DNA of 64,000 nt from Vigna angularis. Lineage: Eukaryota > Streptophyta > Magnoliopsida > Fabales > Fabaceae. Below are positions 1 to 12,542 of the stretch, in pieces (positions within the stretch are counted from its first letter, which is position 1; the number at the start of each line of letters is the position of its first letter). The notes under the pieces were generated by a model. It ran no database searches. It had not been told where the DNA came from and saw nothing but the letters and a program-made list of their open reading frames with translations. A program made the translations under genes and the position numbers. The DNA lies in assembly GCF_016808095.1 (NCBI RefSeq), contig NC_068976.1:372001-436000 (forward strand), read 5' to 3'.

Positions 1-1342
1 CAAAATACACCCAGAAGGAAAAAAGTTACTGAACAGTTTAAATCTCGTGTGACTCGACTTACCGACATCAAATCTACTTTGCAAGATGGCACCCCAAGCA
101 CATTTTTTAAATAAACAATTGGGCTCAAAGGTAGAGTGCCAGTAGAGATAATTGGGGCCTGGTCACCATTTGGCATAACAACTGGTGGTAAAGAAGTGTT
201 TTCTTTACTATTAACAAGCAAGGTTGGTGAAGAAATAATGTGATCGGTAGCTCCACTATCAATTATAAGTTTGGGTGGTGACAAACCTGAAGAAACATTG
301 GCATTGTTGACCTTAGGATTAGCCGATTCATTACCCTGTATAATAGACAACATTTATTGGAGTTGCAATTCAGTTAATCCATGCATTGCAGACTACATCT
401 GTTGCATCATTGGAGTCGTTGTGACAATATTAGCTAAAGACTGACTACTCTCATTGTGCTTAGAGTAAGCATTCTTGGTTGCTCCATGCTTTGGGTGTTC
501 AAGAGGATAACCATGTAACTTCCAGCATTTCTCTTTTGTATGATGATCTCTATCACAGTGAGAACAATGCAGCGGCTTTCGATTAGATGAATTAAGACGA
601 GAAGAAAAGCCTTGTTTTCCTCGAACAGCAAGGGCTACTGGTTCATTTTTTTTTAACAGTCATGGCTGAAGCTTCTATTGTGTCACGTGCGGTGCCCAAA
701 TGTCGCTGTTTTTCTTCTTGAATGATGGAAGAATAAGCTTGTGTAACATCAGGAAAATGATTCATTAAAAGGAGTTGGCCACGAATATCACTATAAGAGT
801 CATTCAACCCTATAAGAAACTGCATCAATTTGCGCCTTTTACTGTCAGCTCCACAAGTGCAGGTTGCATTACTATAGGAGCCTAACTCATCCCATAATTT
901 TTTTAACTTGGTGTAATAGGATGCAACTGTCATTTAATCTTGAGCTAAGCAAGCAATGTCTCTCTCAATTTGAAAAATTTGTGGTGCGTGGCTTTGAGAG
1001 AAACGATTTTGAAGATCTGTCCAAACTTCATGAGCAGTGTCATAGAAAATAACACTATCTACAATATCAGGGGCCAAAGAATTAAAGATCCAAGATAAAA
1101 CCGTGTCATTGCATTTTTCCCATGCTGTAATTCTTCTGGTTTGGCCTCAGTAGAAGGTGTCGTAAGAGTTCCATCAACAAAACCCAATTTGGATTTTGCA
1201 TTTAAAGAGATGACCATGGCTCTACGCCAAGTCGAATAGTTGTCTCCATCTAGAGATTTGGAAACAAGAACCATTCTAGGATGGTCAAATGATGAAGAGA
1301 ATAAGAACTATTGAAATTAGATTCATTTCCATAGTTAGCCAT
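1..1342 (-). pseudogene. copia gag-protease, degenerate and partial
   Basis: Minus-strand reading starts at an ATG at 1342 (MANYGNESN) and shifts frame near 1293 into the copia-type gag N-terminus (MVLVSKSLDGDNYSTWRRAM). Downstream are an LNDSYSDIRGQLL segment (about 745-800) and a CCHC zinc knuckle (CSHCDRDHHTKEKC, about 520-565). The protease active site IIDSGATDHI lies near 235-275. Gag packages element RNA and the aspartic protease cuts the polyprotein. Breaks between these blocks make it a pseudogene. Integrase and RT are not in the window. Confidence 0.8.
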
Positions 1343-1397
1343 GGGAATAAGGATAGAAAAAAAATTGAGCAGAGGATCGTTCCTGCTCCTGATACTA

Positions 1398-1620
1398 TGT
1401 AAAAGGAAAAAAAGAGGAAAATTTGTCTTATTATTTTTGAATAAAATATCAGAGATATATACAAGAGAGAGTATATATAATTTTGCTATTTTATTCCTAT
1501 AATTATTCTAATCTGATTCTATAATAATGTTACATTATTTCTGTCAATCACCTATTTAATATGGATAATAATAACAATATATTCTCTCATAAATCTCAAG
1601 ATATGATTTATTTTCTAACA
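1398..1620 (-). repeat. 5' LTR of the copia element
   Basis: On the minus strand it starts TGTTAGAAAATAAATC and ends in CA directly before the primer-binding site, giving 223 bp with canonical TG...CA ends. It is very AT-rich. The partner LTR is outside the window, so the target duplication cannot be tested. Confidence 0.75.
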
Positions 1621-1718
1621 TTTATATGTTTATATCATGTCTCTTCACTCTTTGAGTTGCACGAAATGAAGTAATTCTTTTTTAATCAAAACTTTCAATT
1701 ATTTAATTAGTTATTTCA

Positions 1719-1727
1719 ATTTCTTTA
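1719..1727. repeat. Left target-site duplication of the MULE
   Basis: ATTTCTTTA, identical to 3209-3217, flanking the inverted repeats exactly. Confidence 0.88.
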
Positions 1728-3208
1728 GGCTTAATACCTCTTTTGGTCTCTCGAAGGAGGGGGAATGTTCAAATTCGTCCTACCTTTTTTAAAAAGTTAA
1801 AAAGGGTCCTAACTTGTGAAAAACCGGTTCAAGTTAATCCTTTTTGGTTACAACGTCAATTTTTAACAGTGCAGCTGCCACCCTAGACAAAACATAATGA
1901 CGTGTCTAGTTATGGGACTGTGTGGCTGTGTGAGATTAAAATTGTAAAAAAAAAACATAAATAACGTGGCAGAGGTTAAATAAAGAGGGGTTAGGGTTTG
2001 GGTTCCTCCAACTTGGTTTATAAATCATCGGAAGATCAGAAGCCCCCGACAACATCGAAACCCCGCAGGAAGTCGAAGATGTCGTCGCTTGAGGACAAGG
2101 ATGGTGGGTCCATTTGGAGGTCGTCGGAGGACAAAGAAGGTTCGTCAAGGACAGGGCTACGAGGATGAAGACATTCGAAGGGGGGTTCCTTAACTGAATT
2201 CTCCTTCTCAGAATCTGGACCTCAATAGAAAGACAGAGTGAAACGGTGGACCAGCAGCAGATTTAGTTTAGAGAGAGATTTAATCATCATCCAATATCAA
2301 ATACCTCATACGCATACATACTAAGTATATAACTTGCTTGGTGTTCTTACCAATGTCAACTTTTTATCTTCATTTTGTTCAATTCCTCCTTTTAATTTTC
2401 ATACTGTCACAAAGAACCTTAAAGAATTACATGAAATATCTTTGAATTGGATCAAAATATCATGTCAAAAATTCCCTATGTTTTATTAATAGTAATGAGG
2501 TTTTAATTTTGGAAGTGCAGGGCAGGTACATGGTGAAGCCTCCTAGTTTCAAATCTAGAAACTTTCTCGTAAAATCCATTCCGAAATATATTAAAAAAAT
2601 GAGGTGCCGAGTAACTTTTACTTTCTGGAATACCAAACCGAAATGCATCCACATCTCATGCACCCATCTTGATCTTTGTCATCTTCCTTCGACTCATCTT
2701 ATCACTTTTTCTCAACCCATCTTCCAGAAAGTGGTGTGTGACCACCAAGCTTGGGAAGGAGTGGCTTATGAAGGAGCTTTACAACGAGTTTGGTGGATAA
2801 GAAAGGAGGTGAAAGCTACACATTTTGCGAAAGAAACAGAAATTCAATGAACATTGGACAATGAGGGAGAAAGCTACAATTTTTAATCCCAAATCGCGAT
2901 TTTCATTCTAACCCTAACCCCTCTTTTCTTTAACCTCTTACCTGTTGTCACGTACTCAATTTATTTTCTCCCAATTTTAATTTTACACGTCAATAAACCT
3001 AACACTGCCACACAATCACATACAATTGACACGTCATTAAGTTTTGTCTAGGGAGGCAGCTGCACTGTTTAATTTTTGATGTCGTTAGCAAAAAGGATTA
3101 ACTTGAACCGTTTTTTCAAAAGTTTGGATCAATTGTTACTTTTTAAAAAAAGGTAAGACTATTTTGAACATTTCTCCTCTTTCGAGGGACCAAAAGAGGT
3201 ATTAAGTC
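1728..3208. mobile_element. Non-autonomous Mutator-like element (MULE), complete
   Basis: The ends are long imperfect inverted repeats: the left end (GGCTTAATACCTCTTTTGGTC) matches the reverse complement of the right end, and similarity continues for roughly 270-290 bp on each side (1728-2003 and 2916-3208). A perfect 9-bp target duplication, ATTTCTTTA, sits at 1719-1727 and 3209-3217. A 9-bp duplication with long TIRs is the hallmark of the Mutator superfamily. No transposase is visible. The central 0.9 kb has only short unrecognised ORFs (for example 2509-2850 +, 113 codons), so a captured gene fragment is possible but unproven. Confidence 0.88.
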
Positions 3209-3217
3209 ATTTCTTTA
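3209..3217. repeat. Right target-site duplication of the MULE
   Basis: ATTTCTTTA, second copy of 1719-1727. Confidence 0.88.
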
Positions 3218-5990
3218 ATAAATTAGATTTGATTCACATAGGATCGGCTTAAAATCAGATAAAATTATTGCTTTGAGAAGTTAAGAAAAAAAAGACTTCC
3301 AAAATATTTTTTTTAATACTAATAGTTAGTCTAAAAAAATATTTTTAGTACTAATTACTTTTTACTTCCAAAAAAATAATCTTAAAAAACTTAAAAAATA
3401 AATTTTAAATAAAATTATGATGCATTTTCACATAAATTGTTTTATTAATAAATAAAAAGACTTTAATCATAATTTTTTTATGTTTCCAAAATCCTTGATT
3501 CGATCTAAATTTACACATACAAAAGTATGTTGATAATTGATGTTTCATATTATCACAAGATTAATGGTGATTATAGAGATTTAAAATAAAAAAAAAAACT
3601 TCTAATGATTATATAGTGTTTGAATATGTTACCATTAAAATTTTGGTTCAGACATAAATTTAACCAATAATTAAACTAACTTAACCAAGTTCAACTAATT
3701 ATGGTAAAAAAGAATATCAAGTAGAGGTGTTGAATGAGTATCCGCTAAACTAATTTATCGTTACTTTTTATTGAGAGGGGACTTTAGCCCCACGTTTGTA
3801 TCCAAAATTACTGCCCCTTGAATATGTGACTCGTTTATAAATAGTGAACAAAAGATCACATCAACACGTGAACATACTTGGAATTATTAGGGTGTTTAGG
3901 AGAAAGAAAGAGATAGAAAAAACAAATGAACAATAAGATGGATAAACAAAGAAAAGAGAAAAATAAGATGAACGAGAACGTGAGAAATGGAATGAAAATA
4001 CGGGTACATAGTTTTACAAGTTAAGAAAATAGAAGGGAAAATAAAGTAAATTATTTTTTTAAATTTAAATGATTATTTATTATAATTCCTAATCGAATTG
4101 AATTATATGTAATCAATCATAAATCAATTTGCATAAAAAACACTTATAATTAATTATGTTAATTGATGAAAGATTGTCGGTGTTGGTATGGTTATTTATT
4201 TATTTTCTTAATAGAAATGTTAAGAGTGTGGACTCTCCTTTTAAATTTCTATCAAATTAAACAATCACGTTTCTTTATTTGTTTATTTATTAATTTATTA
4301 ATTTGTATTCATTTCACCACAAAAGCATGACTATTTCATCTGGCATCTCCAATCATTTTATTCTCTACTTATAAAATTTTTTAAAATTTTAAAACTGTCA
4401 TCTGTAATTAAGAAAATCATACACCTAACTTTTTATGTTTGATCAAATTTTAAAATTTGATTAAGGATTTATTTTTTTCATCAAATTTGAAAAAAAGAAT
4501 TTTTTATCAAATTTCATAAAAAAATTGAATTTCAAAATTCAATTAAAAACCTTTTATTTTTTTTTGTCAAATTTTAAAATTTAACGAAGAGAAATATAAT
4601 TGTTAGTTATTTTTGGAAATTAAAAAAAGTAAGATGAAATGTTTAAAGTTACAAATGAAAGAGTCCAAAAATAAAAATGTTAAATGTTTTCACAAAATAG
4701 AAATGTCCACTTGTAGGAAAGCATGGGAAGGTCACAAATAGAAATAGCAATTATGATATGCTCTCTCGTGATTGTACTAGGGTGAGAAAAACATTTAGTA
4801 TTCAAACCGAAGTAAATATGAACATTTATGAAAAATTGAAATTTTAGGGTATTCCATGCCATCTGAAATTATATTTTAATGTTGATAAATTCCTAAATAT
4901 ATTTACAATTTAAAATTTTATTTTAATATCATAATATTTTTGTAAAATTTAATAATAAGTAATATAAAATTGTAATTCATTATAATAATTATTATTAAAA
5001 TTATAGATGTTACTTTTGTAATTAAACATTCATTATATTTATGTTATTTATTTAAAATAGAAATAATTTTTTATTAAAAAAATATAAATTTATAATTTGA
5101 ATATTCCAACTAAATTAATCTGTGAACAATCCGAATTCGATTAATCTAATAAATTAAATTATCAGAAATAAATTTTAAATTATTTAATTTAAAATATACT
5201 GAATTGGTCATAATGAATCCAAATCAAATTCACGGATCTATGCTCAACCTAATTGTCTTAAAGCCTTTTGAAGTTAAAATTAGAGCCAGTTCAAGCTTAT
5301 TTTACATTCCAAACACGCCTTTTTGCTTAAGATGAGATACTAAATTTAAACTTTTGACTTTTAGGTGAAGATATAAGATTCATGAATGATTTAATATTTA
5401 ACAAAAGCATTAAAAAAATTATATACTTTTTTTTTCTATAGCAGGATAATCATTTTCATATAACTTTTGTTTTACCTGCTCATACCAATAAGGGAAACTT
5501 CAAACAGCTGTTTGAATAAATAATTTTTAAAGGATAATTATTTTCATAGAAAATTTAAAATATTTTATATTAAAATATGTTATTTCAGTCAAAAATTTCA
5601 AAAAAAATTAAAATATTGAAATTTTATTTAATTAAGATTCATTGTTAGTTTGGTTAAGATTTGAGTATCAAGCCATAAAAATTGTTTTCTTTTATAAATA
5701 TAAATAAAGATTTCTCTTTTTCAAATTAAAATTAATTATGTTTTATTTCCATATGATATCATGAAGATTATTTTATTGTTGATATTAAGATAGTATTATA
5801 TTTTAACCAACATTAATCACAGTTCTTTTTTATTATAATAACAATTTTTTTCATTTGTCACATACGATTTTTTTTTTTTACTTTATGTTAACTAAAATTA
5901 TTTTAAGTTAATATTGGATTTTTTTTAAAAGTAATAATAACTTTTTTTTGTATTAACACTTTTATTATTTTGTGTGTTCTTCATACGCAG
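3218..5990. other. AT-rich intergenic DNA with short palindromes
   Basis: No gene is seen. The stretch is strongly AT-rich with many A/T runs. A local cluster of palindromes built on CAAATTT/AAATTTG occurs at 4441-4585, including a perfect 20-bp palindrome at 4442-4461 and 9-bp arms with a 2-bp spacer at 4524-4543. It may contain decayed miniature elements, but I could not define ends or target duplications. Confidence 0.5.
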
Positions 5991-6468
5991 TCTAATAAAC
6001 ATACTAAAGAACCCGACACAAACAAGATTCATAATTCTCTTCATTCTGAAACAGTCAAAACCTACGTTTATTGGACAATATCCACATATCATAACTAATA
6101 TCGATCGTTTTGTATTATGATTATTATTTATGATAAAGTATTATTATGTTATTATAACTACTCTTATATTATACTTGAAGTGAGTATTTTTCAATAATAA
6201 CATAGGTTCACGACTTGTGTAGATCTTATAAATACAACTAGTATTCTCTAAGGAATACTCACTCAATACTCACCTAATATCTCATACTTACACATACTCA
6301 TAGATCCTAAACTCTTTTACTAACTTGAGTATCAAAGAACCTTTTATAGGTAAATCTCCCTTCCTAAGCAATATGGCATTCCATTATGATCATTAAGAAC
6401 CTTCAAATCACTGCTAGGATCTCATCACCTGTCCACATATACATGTTCAAGATCCTAGTAAGATCACT

Positions 6469-6486
6469 TGGCACCCATCGTGGGGC
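6469..6486 (+). other. Primer-binding site region of the outer gypsy element
   Basis: TGGCACCCATCGTGGGGC closely resembles the conserved plant gypsy sequence TGGCGCCCACCGTGGGGC found just inside the 5' LTR. Sequence before it (CTAACTTGAGTATC near 6320) resembles the R/U5 of such LTRs. The gag start follows 34 bp after the site. Confidence 0.6.
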
Positions 6487-6519
6487 CTCGATAAAACTTT
6501 TCCCCAGTCTCACATTCCC

Positions 6520-7260
6520 ATGGTCACCACTCGAAGTCAGGAACAACTTTCTCGCAAGATGGAGTCCAACCCATTGGGGACCATGCAATATCAAATGCAT
6601 ATGTTAATCCAACAAAACAACGAACAACGAAGACATTAAGGTGTTGACCTCGAGACCATGCGCTCTCCACAATAGGAAGACCTCCACGAACTCTAGGGAC
6701 TTCAATAGAGGCTAATAGACCTAAAGAATGAGAGATCATTTCCTCGACCTCGGCTAGATTCCTATATATAAGGCCCTGCAATCCTTGGACAAAACATAGT
6801 CCGCCAGCTCGACGAGGTTTGTGTGGGAGGAAAGATTGTTCTCTTTAACATCGATCTCAAAGAGATCAGAGCAGGTCAACCGATAAAGAACAAAAGAAAC
6901 TAGTAGACGTTCCCCTCACTTCGAATGAGAGCACAATAAGCATAAACATCGCAACCTACATCGAGATGCAAAATGGTGGAGTCTCAAGATTCAACAAAAC
7001 ATCCCAAAAAATGGATAAATTTGCATGACTTGAGTGAATGATAGTTGATATGCTCGGCACAAATCCCAAAGAGCTCGAAGAAAATCAACTCGATGAACGA
7101 TCGAGGAGACTCGTGGACGGCCTTGTCACTCAAGATGTGATCATAGTAAATCGGGAAGGATATCAGACTCCCTAAGCACACCATCGGACACCTCGATAGA
7201 CAAGAGAATTAGGAAAAAGAGGATTCTCAATAGATGAAATCATCTACAATGAAATCACAC
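6520..7260 (+). pseudogene. gypsy gag remnant (outer element)
   Basis: Translation begins MVTTRSQEQLSRKMESN, a start typical of plant gypsy gag-pol, 34 bp after the primer site. The reading then breaks repeatedly by stops and frameshifts. Only short gag-like stretches can be followed to about 7.26 kb, so it is non-functional. Confidence 0.6.
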
Positions 7261-7344
7261 CTAAACATACCATAGGCCCAAAGTAGCAAGACACCTTGCA
7301 ACAAAGCGATATCGGTTTACAAGTTCAATAACTAAGTGTTATAA

Positions 7345-7398
7345 GCTCGGCCAACAAAGGATAACCTCGATTGTGAAACTGGACTAGTAGAGGATAAC
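7345..7398 (+). repeat. Left part of a 33-34-bp minisatellite
   Basis: About one and a half units with the pattern CTCGGCCAACAAAGGATAAC followed by CTCGATTGTGAA. The array stops exactly where the nested LTR starts (7399) and resumes at 18327. Confidence 0.7.
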
Positions 7399-8305
7399 TG
7401 TAAGATCTCGGAAAATAAGGGTTTTAAAAATAAAGTAGTTTTGAGACTTTGGGTTTTTGTTTAGAAATTAGTGTTCTTGAGTGTATATTTTGTTAGAATA
7501 TAATTGTTATGTTATTTCTTTAATTTTATATTTTTTTCTAGGGACAAAATGGTCTTTTACCTTTATTTAATTGGTATAGAACTTAATTAAGGGGTGGTTT
7601 GGTGTTTAGAAACCCTAGAAACTCTAAATTAAAGAGAAAAACAGAGGAAGAAATGAGATTAACGTTTTGGGAGAAGAAGAGAGAGAGCGAAGGAAAACTC
7701 TTAGTGTAAAGGAAGGTGTTTTAGGATATAGATAAAGCCTTATGATTGACCAATGTATGGGGAATCTTACCTTTGTTTGTTTATGGTTATATGTTAATGT
7801 GTTCTTGATTATGTTGATTGGTAATCCTTGTTTTGATATATGTGTATATGATTATGATTATCTATGGTTATTGTTGGGTAAAAGTTTGTGTATGAATGGG
7901 CATAGGGTTTATCTAATATTTGTGATGAGTTTTCCCTATTAATGTATTATGTATGTTTTATTGGGTTATTCCAAACAAAGGTTTGATGCTAAGGGAGAAA
8001 AAAATTATGATGCTTGGGGGTTTCCATGCAAATATATGTTATAATTGTTGGGTCACTGGGTTCCCTTCCTATGTGGAGAATAGGCCAAATAATGTGGATC
8101 ATTATGTCTCACTTTGTTTTAGTGGAGATGTGTCAGATTAGTAAGGCACAATATAGTCATTTGAAGAGAGAGAAAAGTGAAGTGAGAGAGAAAGGAAGAG
8201 AAGAAGTCATTCTCGCATAACATGAAACCTGCATTGGTGTTTTCGTCATTGTAAAGTCATACACCGTAGGATCAGGCTAAATTTTGGTCAATGGGTTCCA
8301 GATGT

Positions 8306-9410
8306 TGATAACGGTTGAATTTACCATTATTTGTGATACAATTTTGATACTAAATTAACCCTTTTTGACTTTGAAGCTTGCTTAAACTCGTGTTTTAGTT
8401 GAATTTGGTGAATAAGTGAATAGAGGTTATAATTAATGATTTTTATCACTAATTCCCTCAATTTTTAGGTTATTGGTATGATTGGAAGAGGAGCAAAAGT
8501 ATCAAGGAGTTGGAACCCAGGAGGGACAACAAAAGCATCGGGAAAGAAGGCTGAAGAAGGCGTAGGGCACCTGGTTTCCCTTTTTAGGCGCCCTGGGCGC
8601 TGGTTGTCACGCAACCACGCCTGGTTTCCCTCTTTAGGGGCCCTCAACGTTGGAAGTCTTGCAAGGTTCTCCATTCATTCATTCTTCCATTGTACACCAA
8701 GGTTCTCCATGACAATGGAGAACTAAAATCATTTGTTGTTGGGATGATGTAACCTCTAAACTTTCATGTATTTGAACATGTTTTAAATATTTTATGCTTC
8801 TTTCATTGAATATTAATGATTATCTCCTATTCCTAATGCTTGTCTTGTTTTGGTCATTCATGACTTGATGTTTAATTTGTTTGAGTATTGGGAAATATCT
8901 TATGAATCATGATCTGGAGGATTTCACTCAAAGGGAATATTGCCTAGGGATATGGATATGACGTTTGATTCTCTTAAGCTTCTTTTCTTAATGCGGAATT
9001 GGTTTTTAGGGTTTTCAAGGGATTGTTGTCTAATAATCAAGGTTAGGCTTTTTACGCCGAGGGATCGGATTCTTAGTAATTTCGTTAGTAACATTAACAT
9101 TCAAATGAAGAAGATGAGTCCTAATATGCATGAAAGTAAAGTAGGTGAAATCTAACCCCAACAACATCATCATCTCATATCATCTTAAATCATTCATTCT
9201 TGTTTTAGCCTCAATTAATCAATTTTACATTCAAGTTTTTATGTTTACTTTTAATGCAATTCAATTTCATTCAATGGAATCGTTCTTTAGTCTTAATTAG
9301 TTAAGTGATTATACAATTGTTTAGGAACATGAGCCTCTTGGGAAACGATACTTGGTCTTACCATTTTATATTACTTGATACAATTTGGTACACTTGCCAA
9401 TGAGTTAACA
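8306..9410 (+). mobile_element. Solo LTR of the Athila-like family (LTR A)
   Basis: It begins TGATAACGGTTG and ends GAGTTAACA. A perfect 5-bp target duplication GATGT flanks it (8301-8305 and 9411-9415). It is related to LTRs B, C and D further right but shorter (1,105 bp), mainly because it has about two units of the GC-rich internal minisatellite instead of five or more. No internal coding region is attached, so unequal recombination between LTRs is the likely origin. Confidence 0.85.
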
Positions 9411-9800
9411 GATGTATGATTCTTCATTTTGACCATTCGTATCGTTCATCATAGGTCTAGTTTGGGAGAAAACAACCTCACATCAACAACTCTATTTTGG
9501 AGAATGTTCATCTTCTTGGTTGTCATTTGTAAGCATTATGCTTAGTTAGTTTGGTTGATTGAAAATCCTATTTGGTGTTGTTATCGAAGACTCTTTTGTA
9601 CCCTATTATTGCGATATAACATGTCAATGATATGATCTGGATGATTCAAGCGATGTACTATATGTGTTTGAGTATGTTTACATGAGTATGTAATGCTTGA
9701 ATGCAAGTATGATGTGTTAATTATGTTTCCACGTGATCCAGGGTTGATGTATGTATGTTTGAATGCTTGAATCATGTCTAGGATGTGTTTCAAATATGGA

Positions 9801-9970
9801 AATAATCGATTATTATTACTTATAATCGATTATCTGCGCATTGGTTTTGAGTGTGATTTTGGGAATAATCGATTATTTGGGATGATAATTGATAATCCCT
9901 TCTCGCGTGATGTTTCTGGGTAAATTTTACTGAGATAATCAATTGGCTTAAGTGATAATCGATTATCACA
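9801..9970. repeat. Cluster of ATAATCGATTAT palindromes
   Basis: Four AATCGATT-centred palindromes (near 9802, 9822, 9864 and 9954) plus diverged copies (GATAATTGATAATC near 9884, GATAATCAATT near 9932) lie within 170 bp of the gypsy solo LTR. The same motif clusters in the unrelated copia LTR at 34560-35359. Confidence 0.75.
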
Positions 9971-10701
9971 GTACATTTTGGTGAAAATGGCGAATTTGAT
10001 GAAGAATGGACGTGAACCAAGCCTAAAGAGCTATGGAACCTAATGAAAATCAGAGGTTGAGGTGAGTGGTTATCTTTAGGGTTAGTTTGACTTGTGGTTG
10101 AGAGTGGAACATGAGTGAGTGTTGGGATGTACTTGAATATGTGATTGAAAGTGGAGAATAAGTCTACTTGTTGTATCTCGTGAATCCTTGTTCTATCTAC
10201 GGATATGTGCTTCCTTTTGCCTTGTGTGCATCGGAAGGAGATGATTTGTAGGGCAGGCTATAGATGTCCTGTAAGGGAGGCTACAGGTGGGCTGTTGGAG
10301 CGACTATAGTTAGTGAGGTAGGGTACAAGAGTGAGATGGACTCTTTCCACTATGGTATTATGGTACGGTGATGCTCATGGTGTTGTTCATGGCTAGGATA
10401 ATCATGATGGTGGTGTGTCTATGATGATGATCATGGTACTTGAGATGCTCTAAGTTATGTTATGTTGATAGTGGTGTTTCTATAATGGTTATAGTAAGTA
10501 GTTAGCATGGGTGTTAATGAGTGGATAGACCAAGGTTTTATGTGTGAGGTGTTAGTGATGACATCAAGGGTTAGAGGTTAAGAATCGATGATCAATGTTC
10601 AAGGATCGGGGATCGAAGATTGAGGATCGAGTAATTCAGTATGATTGAAATGTTTATGTTAGAGGATTAAGAATCTTATTGTTATTACTATTATGTATGA
10701 T

Positions 10702-10837
10702 GTGTTCGATTATGATTGATATAATCAAAAGGTATGTATCTTGTTGTGTGTTTGATTATGGTTGGTATAACCAGAAGATATGTATCTTGTTATGTTTGAT
10801 TATGATTGATATAATCAGCATGTATGTATCTAGTTGT
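10702..10837 (+). repeat. Three-unit tandem repeat (44-46 bp), each with a small hairpin
   Basis: Units share GTATGTATCTTGTTG and a foldback. Units one and three contain TGATTgatatAATCA (10713-10727 and 10803-10817); unit two has TGGTTggtatAACCA (10759-10773). The A-to-G on the left arm is matched by T-to-C on the right, so the stem is kept. It lies inside the gypsy solo LTR. Confidence 0.75.
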
Positions 10838-11099
10838 TATAATTTTTTTATCAGTAGCTTACCTCATACATGTTTGTGTTTATTTGTTTGTGAATGAAAT
10901 TATCGGCGATAATCATATATGTGTTATACATGAGCAAACAATGTTATAGATGTTCTAGATGCGTGATTGACTCGAGAGAGGATGGGGAATTACCTTGAGA
11001 TTTATTTAAAGCTATTTTATTTTACAAGTTAAGACAATATAATTGGAGTATTTTCTTCGTTATTTTATTACTCAAAATAATGTAATTAGATAAGGTTTT

Positions 11100-12518
11100 T
11101 GATAACGGTTGATTTTACCGTTATCTGTGATGTAATTTTGATTCTAAATCAACTCTCTTTGACTATGAAGCTTGCTTAAACTCTTGTTTTTAGTTGAATT
11201 TTGTGAATAAGTTAGTTGAGGGTATACTTAATGATTTTTATCACTAATTCCCTCAATTTTGTAGGTTATTAGTATGTTTTGCAAGAGGAGCAAATTATCA
11301 AGGAGTTGGATTCGAGGAAGGAAAACAGAAGCATATAAATAGAAGGCTACAGAAGGTTCAAGGATGCTTGGTTGCCACGCAATCACGCCTAGTTTCCCTC
11401 TTTAGGGGCCCTCAGCGCTAGTGGTCGCGCAAGGACGCCTGTTTTCCCTCTTCTGGGGCGCTCAGCTTGTAGGCCATGCAACCACGCCTGATTGCCCTTC
11501 TTTAGGGCACTGAGCGCCAGTTACACAACAGCACGCCTGATTGCATACTCAAGGGGCGCTGAGCGCCATTCTTCGCACAGTCTCACTTGGTTGCCCCTAG
11601 TTGGGGCGCTGAGCGCCAGTGACGCTGGCTTATGTGGCAGTTTTCATCTACTTAAAGGCTTTTATGCACTAGGGTTCATATATTTTGACGACTGAGGCAC
11701 AAAAATGCGATTTTCGACCCTTTGGAGGAAGATTGGGCATGCGGGAGCTTTCCTTCTCTCTTTATAGGGTTTCCATCTCATTTACATTCTTCCATTGTAA
11801 GCCAAGTTTCTCCATGAAAATGGAGAGCTAAATTCATTTGTTGTTGGGAAAGATGTAACCTTTGAACTTCATATAGTTGAACACGTTTTGAATATTTTAT
11901 GCTTCTTTCATTGAATGCTAGTGATTTTCTCCTATTCATAATGCTTGTTATGTTTTGGCCATTCATAGCTTGATGATTAGATTTCTTTGTTATTGGGAAA
12001 TACTTAAGAACCATGATCTGGAGGATTTCACCTAAAGGAAATATTATCTAGGGATAGAAAAAGGACGTTTAGTTGTCTTAAGCTTCTTTTTTTAATGCGG
12101 AATTGGTTCTTAGGGTTTTCAAGGGATTGTTGTCTAATAATCAAGGCTAGGCTTTTTACGCGAAAAGATTGGGTGCTAAGTAATTTTGAAATGACATTAG
12201 CATTCTAATGAAGAAGATGAGTTCTAATATGCATGAAAGTGAAGTAGGTGAAATCTAACCCCAACAACATCATCATCTCATATCATCTCAATACCATTCA
12301 TTCATTATTTTTTTAGCTTCAAAAGATCAATTTTACATTCAAAGTATTATGTTTACTTTTATTACATTAAAATTTCATTCAATGGAATCATTCTTTAGTC
12401 TTAATTAGTTAAGGTATTATACGATTGTTTGGTGTCACGAGTCTCTTGGGAAACGATACTTGGTCTTACCATTTTATATTACTTGATACGATTTGGTACA
12501 CTTGCCAATGAGATAACA
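11100..12518 (+). repeat. LTR B, 5' LTR of the Athila-like element
   Basis: It is 1,419 bp, TGATAACGGTTG...GAGATAACA. The first bases form a foldback (GATAACGGT with ACCGTTATC, 11101-11126). A GC-rich 50-bp minisatellite sits at about 11380-11640. Confidence 0.85.
11380..11640 (+). repeat. GC-rich 50-bp minisatellite inside LTR B
   Basis: ACGCCT-type unit starts fall at about 11385, 11435, 11484, 11533 and 11585, so the period is 49-52 bp. Most units include GGGGCGCTGAGCGCC, a near-perfect palindrome. The GC-rich block contrasts with its AT-rich surroundings. Counterparts lie in LTR C (about 14560-14860) and LTR D (about 17060-17340). Confidence 0.8.
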
Positions 12519-12524
12519 AGTTTT

Positions 12525-12542
12525 TGGCGCCGTTGTCGGGGA
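12525..12542 (+). other. Primer-binding site, tRNA-Asp type
   Basis: TGGCGCCGTTGTCGGGGA lies six bases after LTR B and differs at one base from TGGCGCCGTTGCCGGGGA, the tRNA-Asp site typical of Athila elements. Confidence 0.85.

Larger units (their letters stand above)
1..1620 (-). mobile_element. Ty1/copia retrotransposon, 5' part, running off the window's left edge
   Basis: Read on the minus strand this is an LTR (1398-1620), a degenerate initiator-tRNA-Met primer site next to it (a TATCAG core around 1385-1397), then gag and protease. The order LTR, PBS, gag, protease fixes the orientation. RT and integrase would lie beyond base 1. Several frameshifts and stops show it is not active. Assignment to copia rests on the gag N-terminal motif, a CCHC knuckle and a DSGA protease site. 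Confidence 0.85.

Noticed and set aside
2909..2928. Telomere-like CTAACCCTAACCCC
   Set aside because: Only two units, and the mirrored GGGGTTAGGG at 1987-1996 shows it is part of the MULE inverted repeat.
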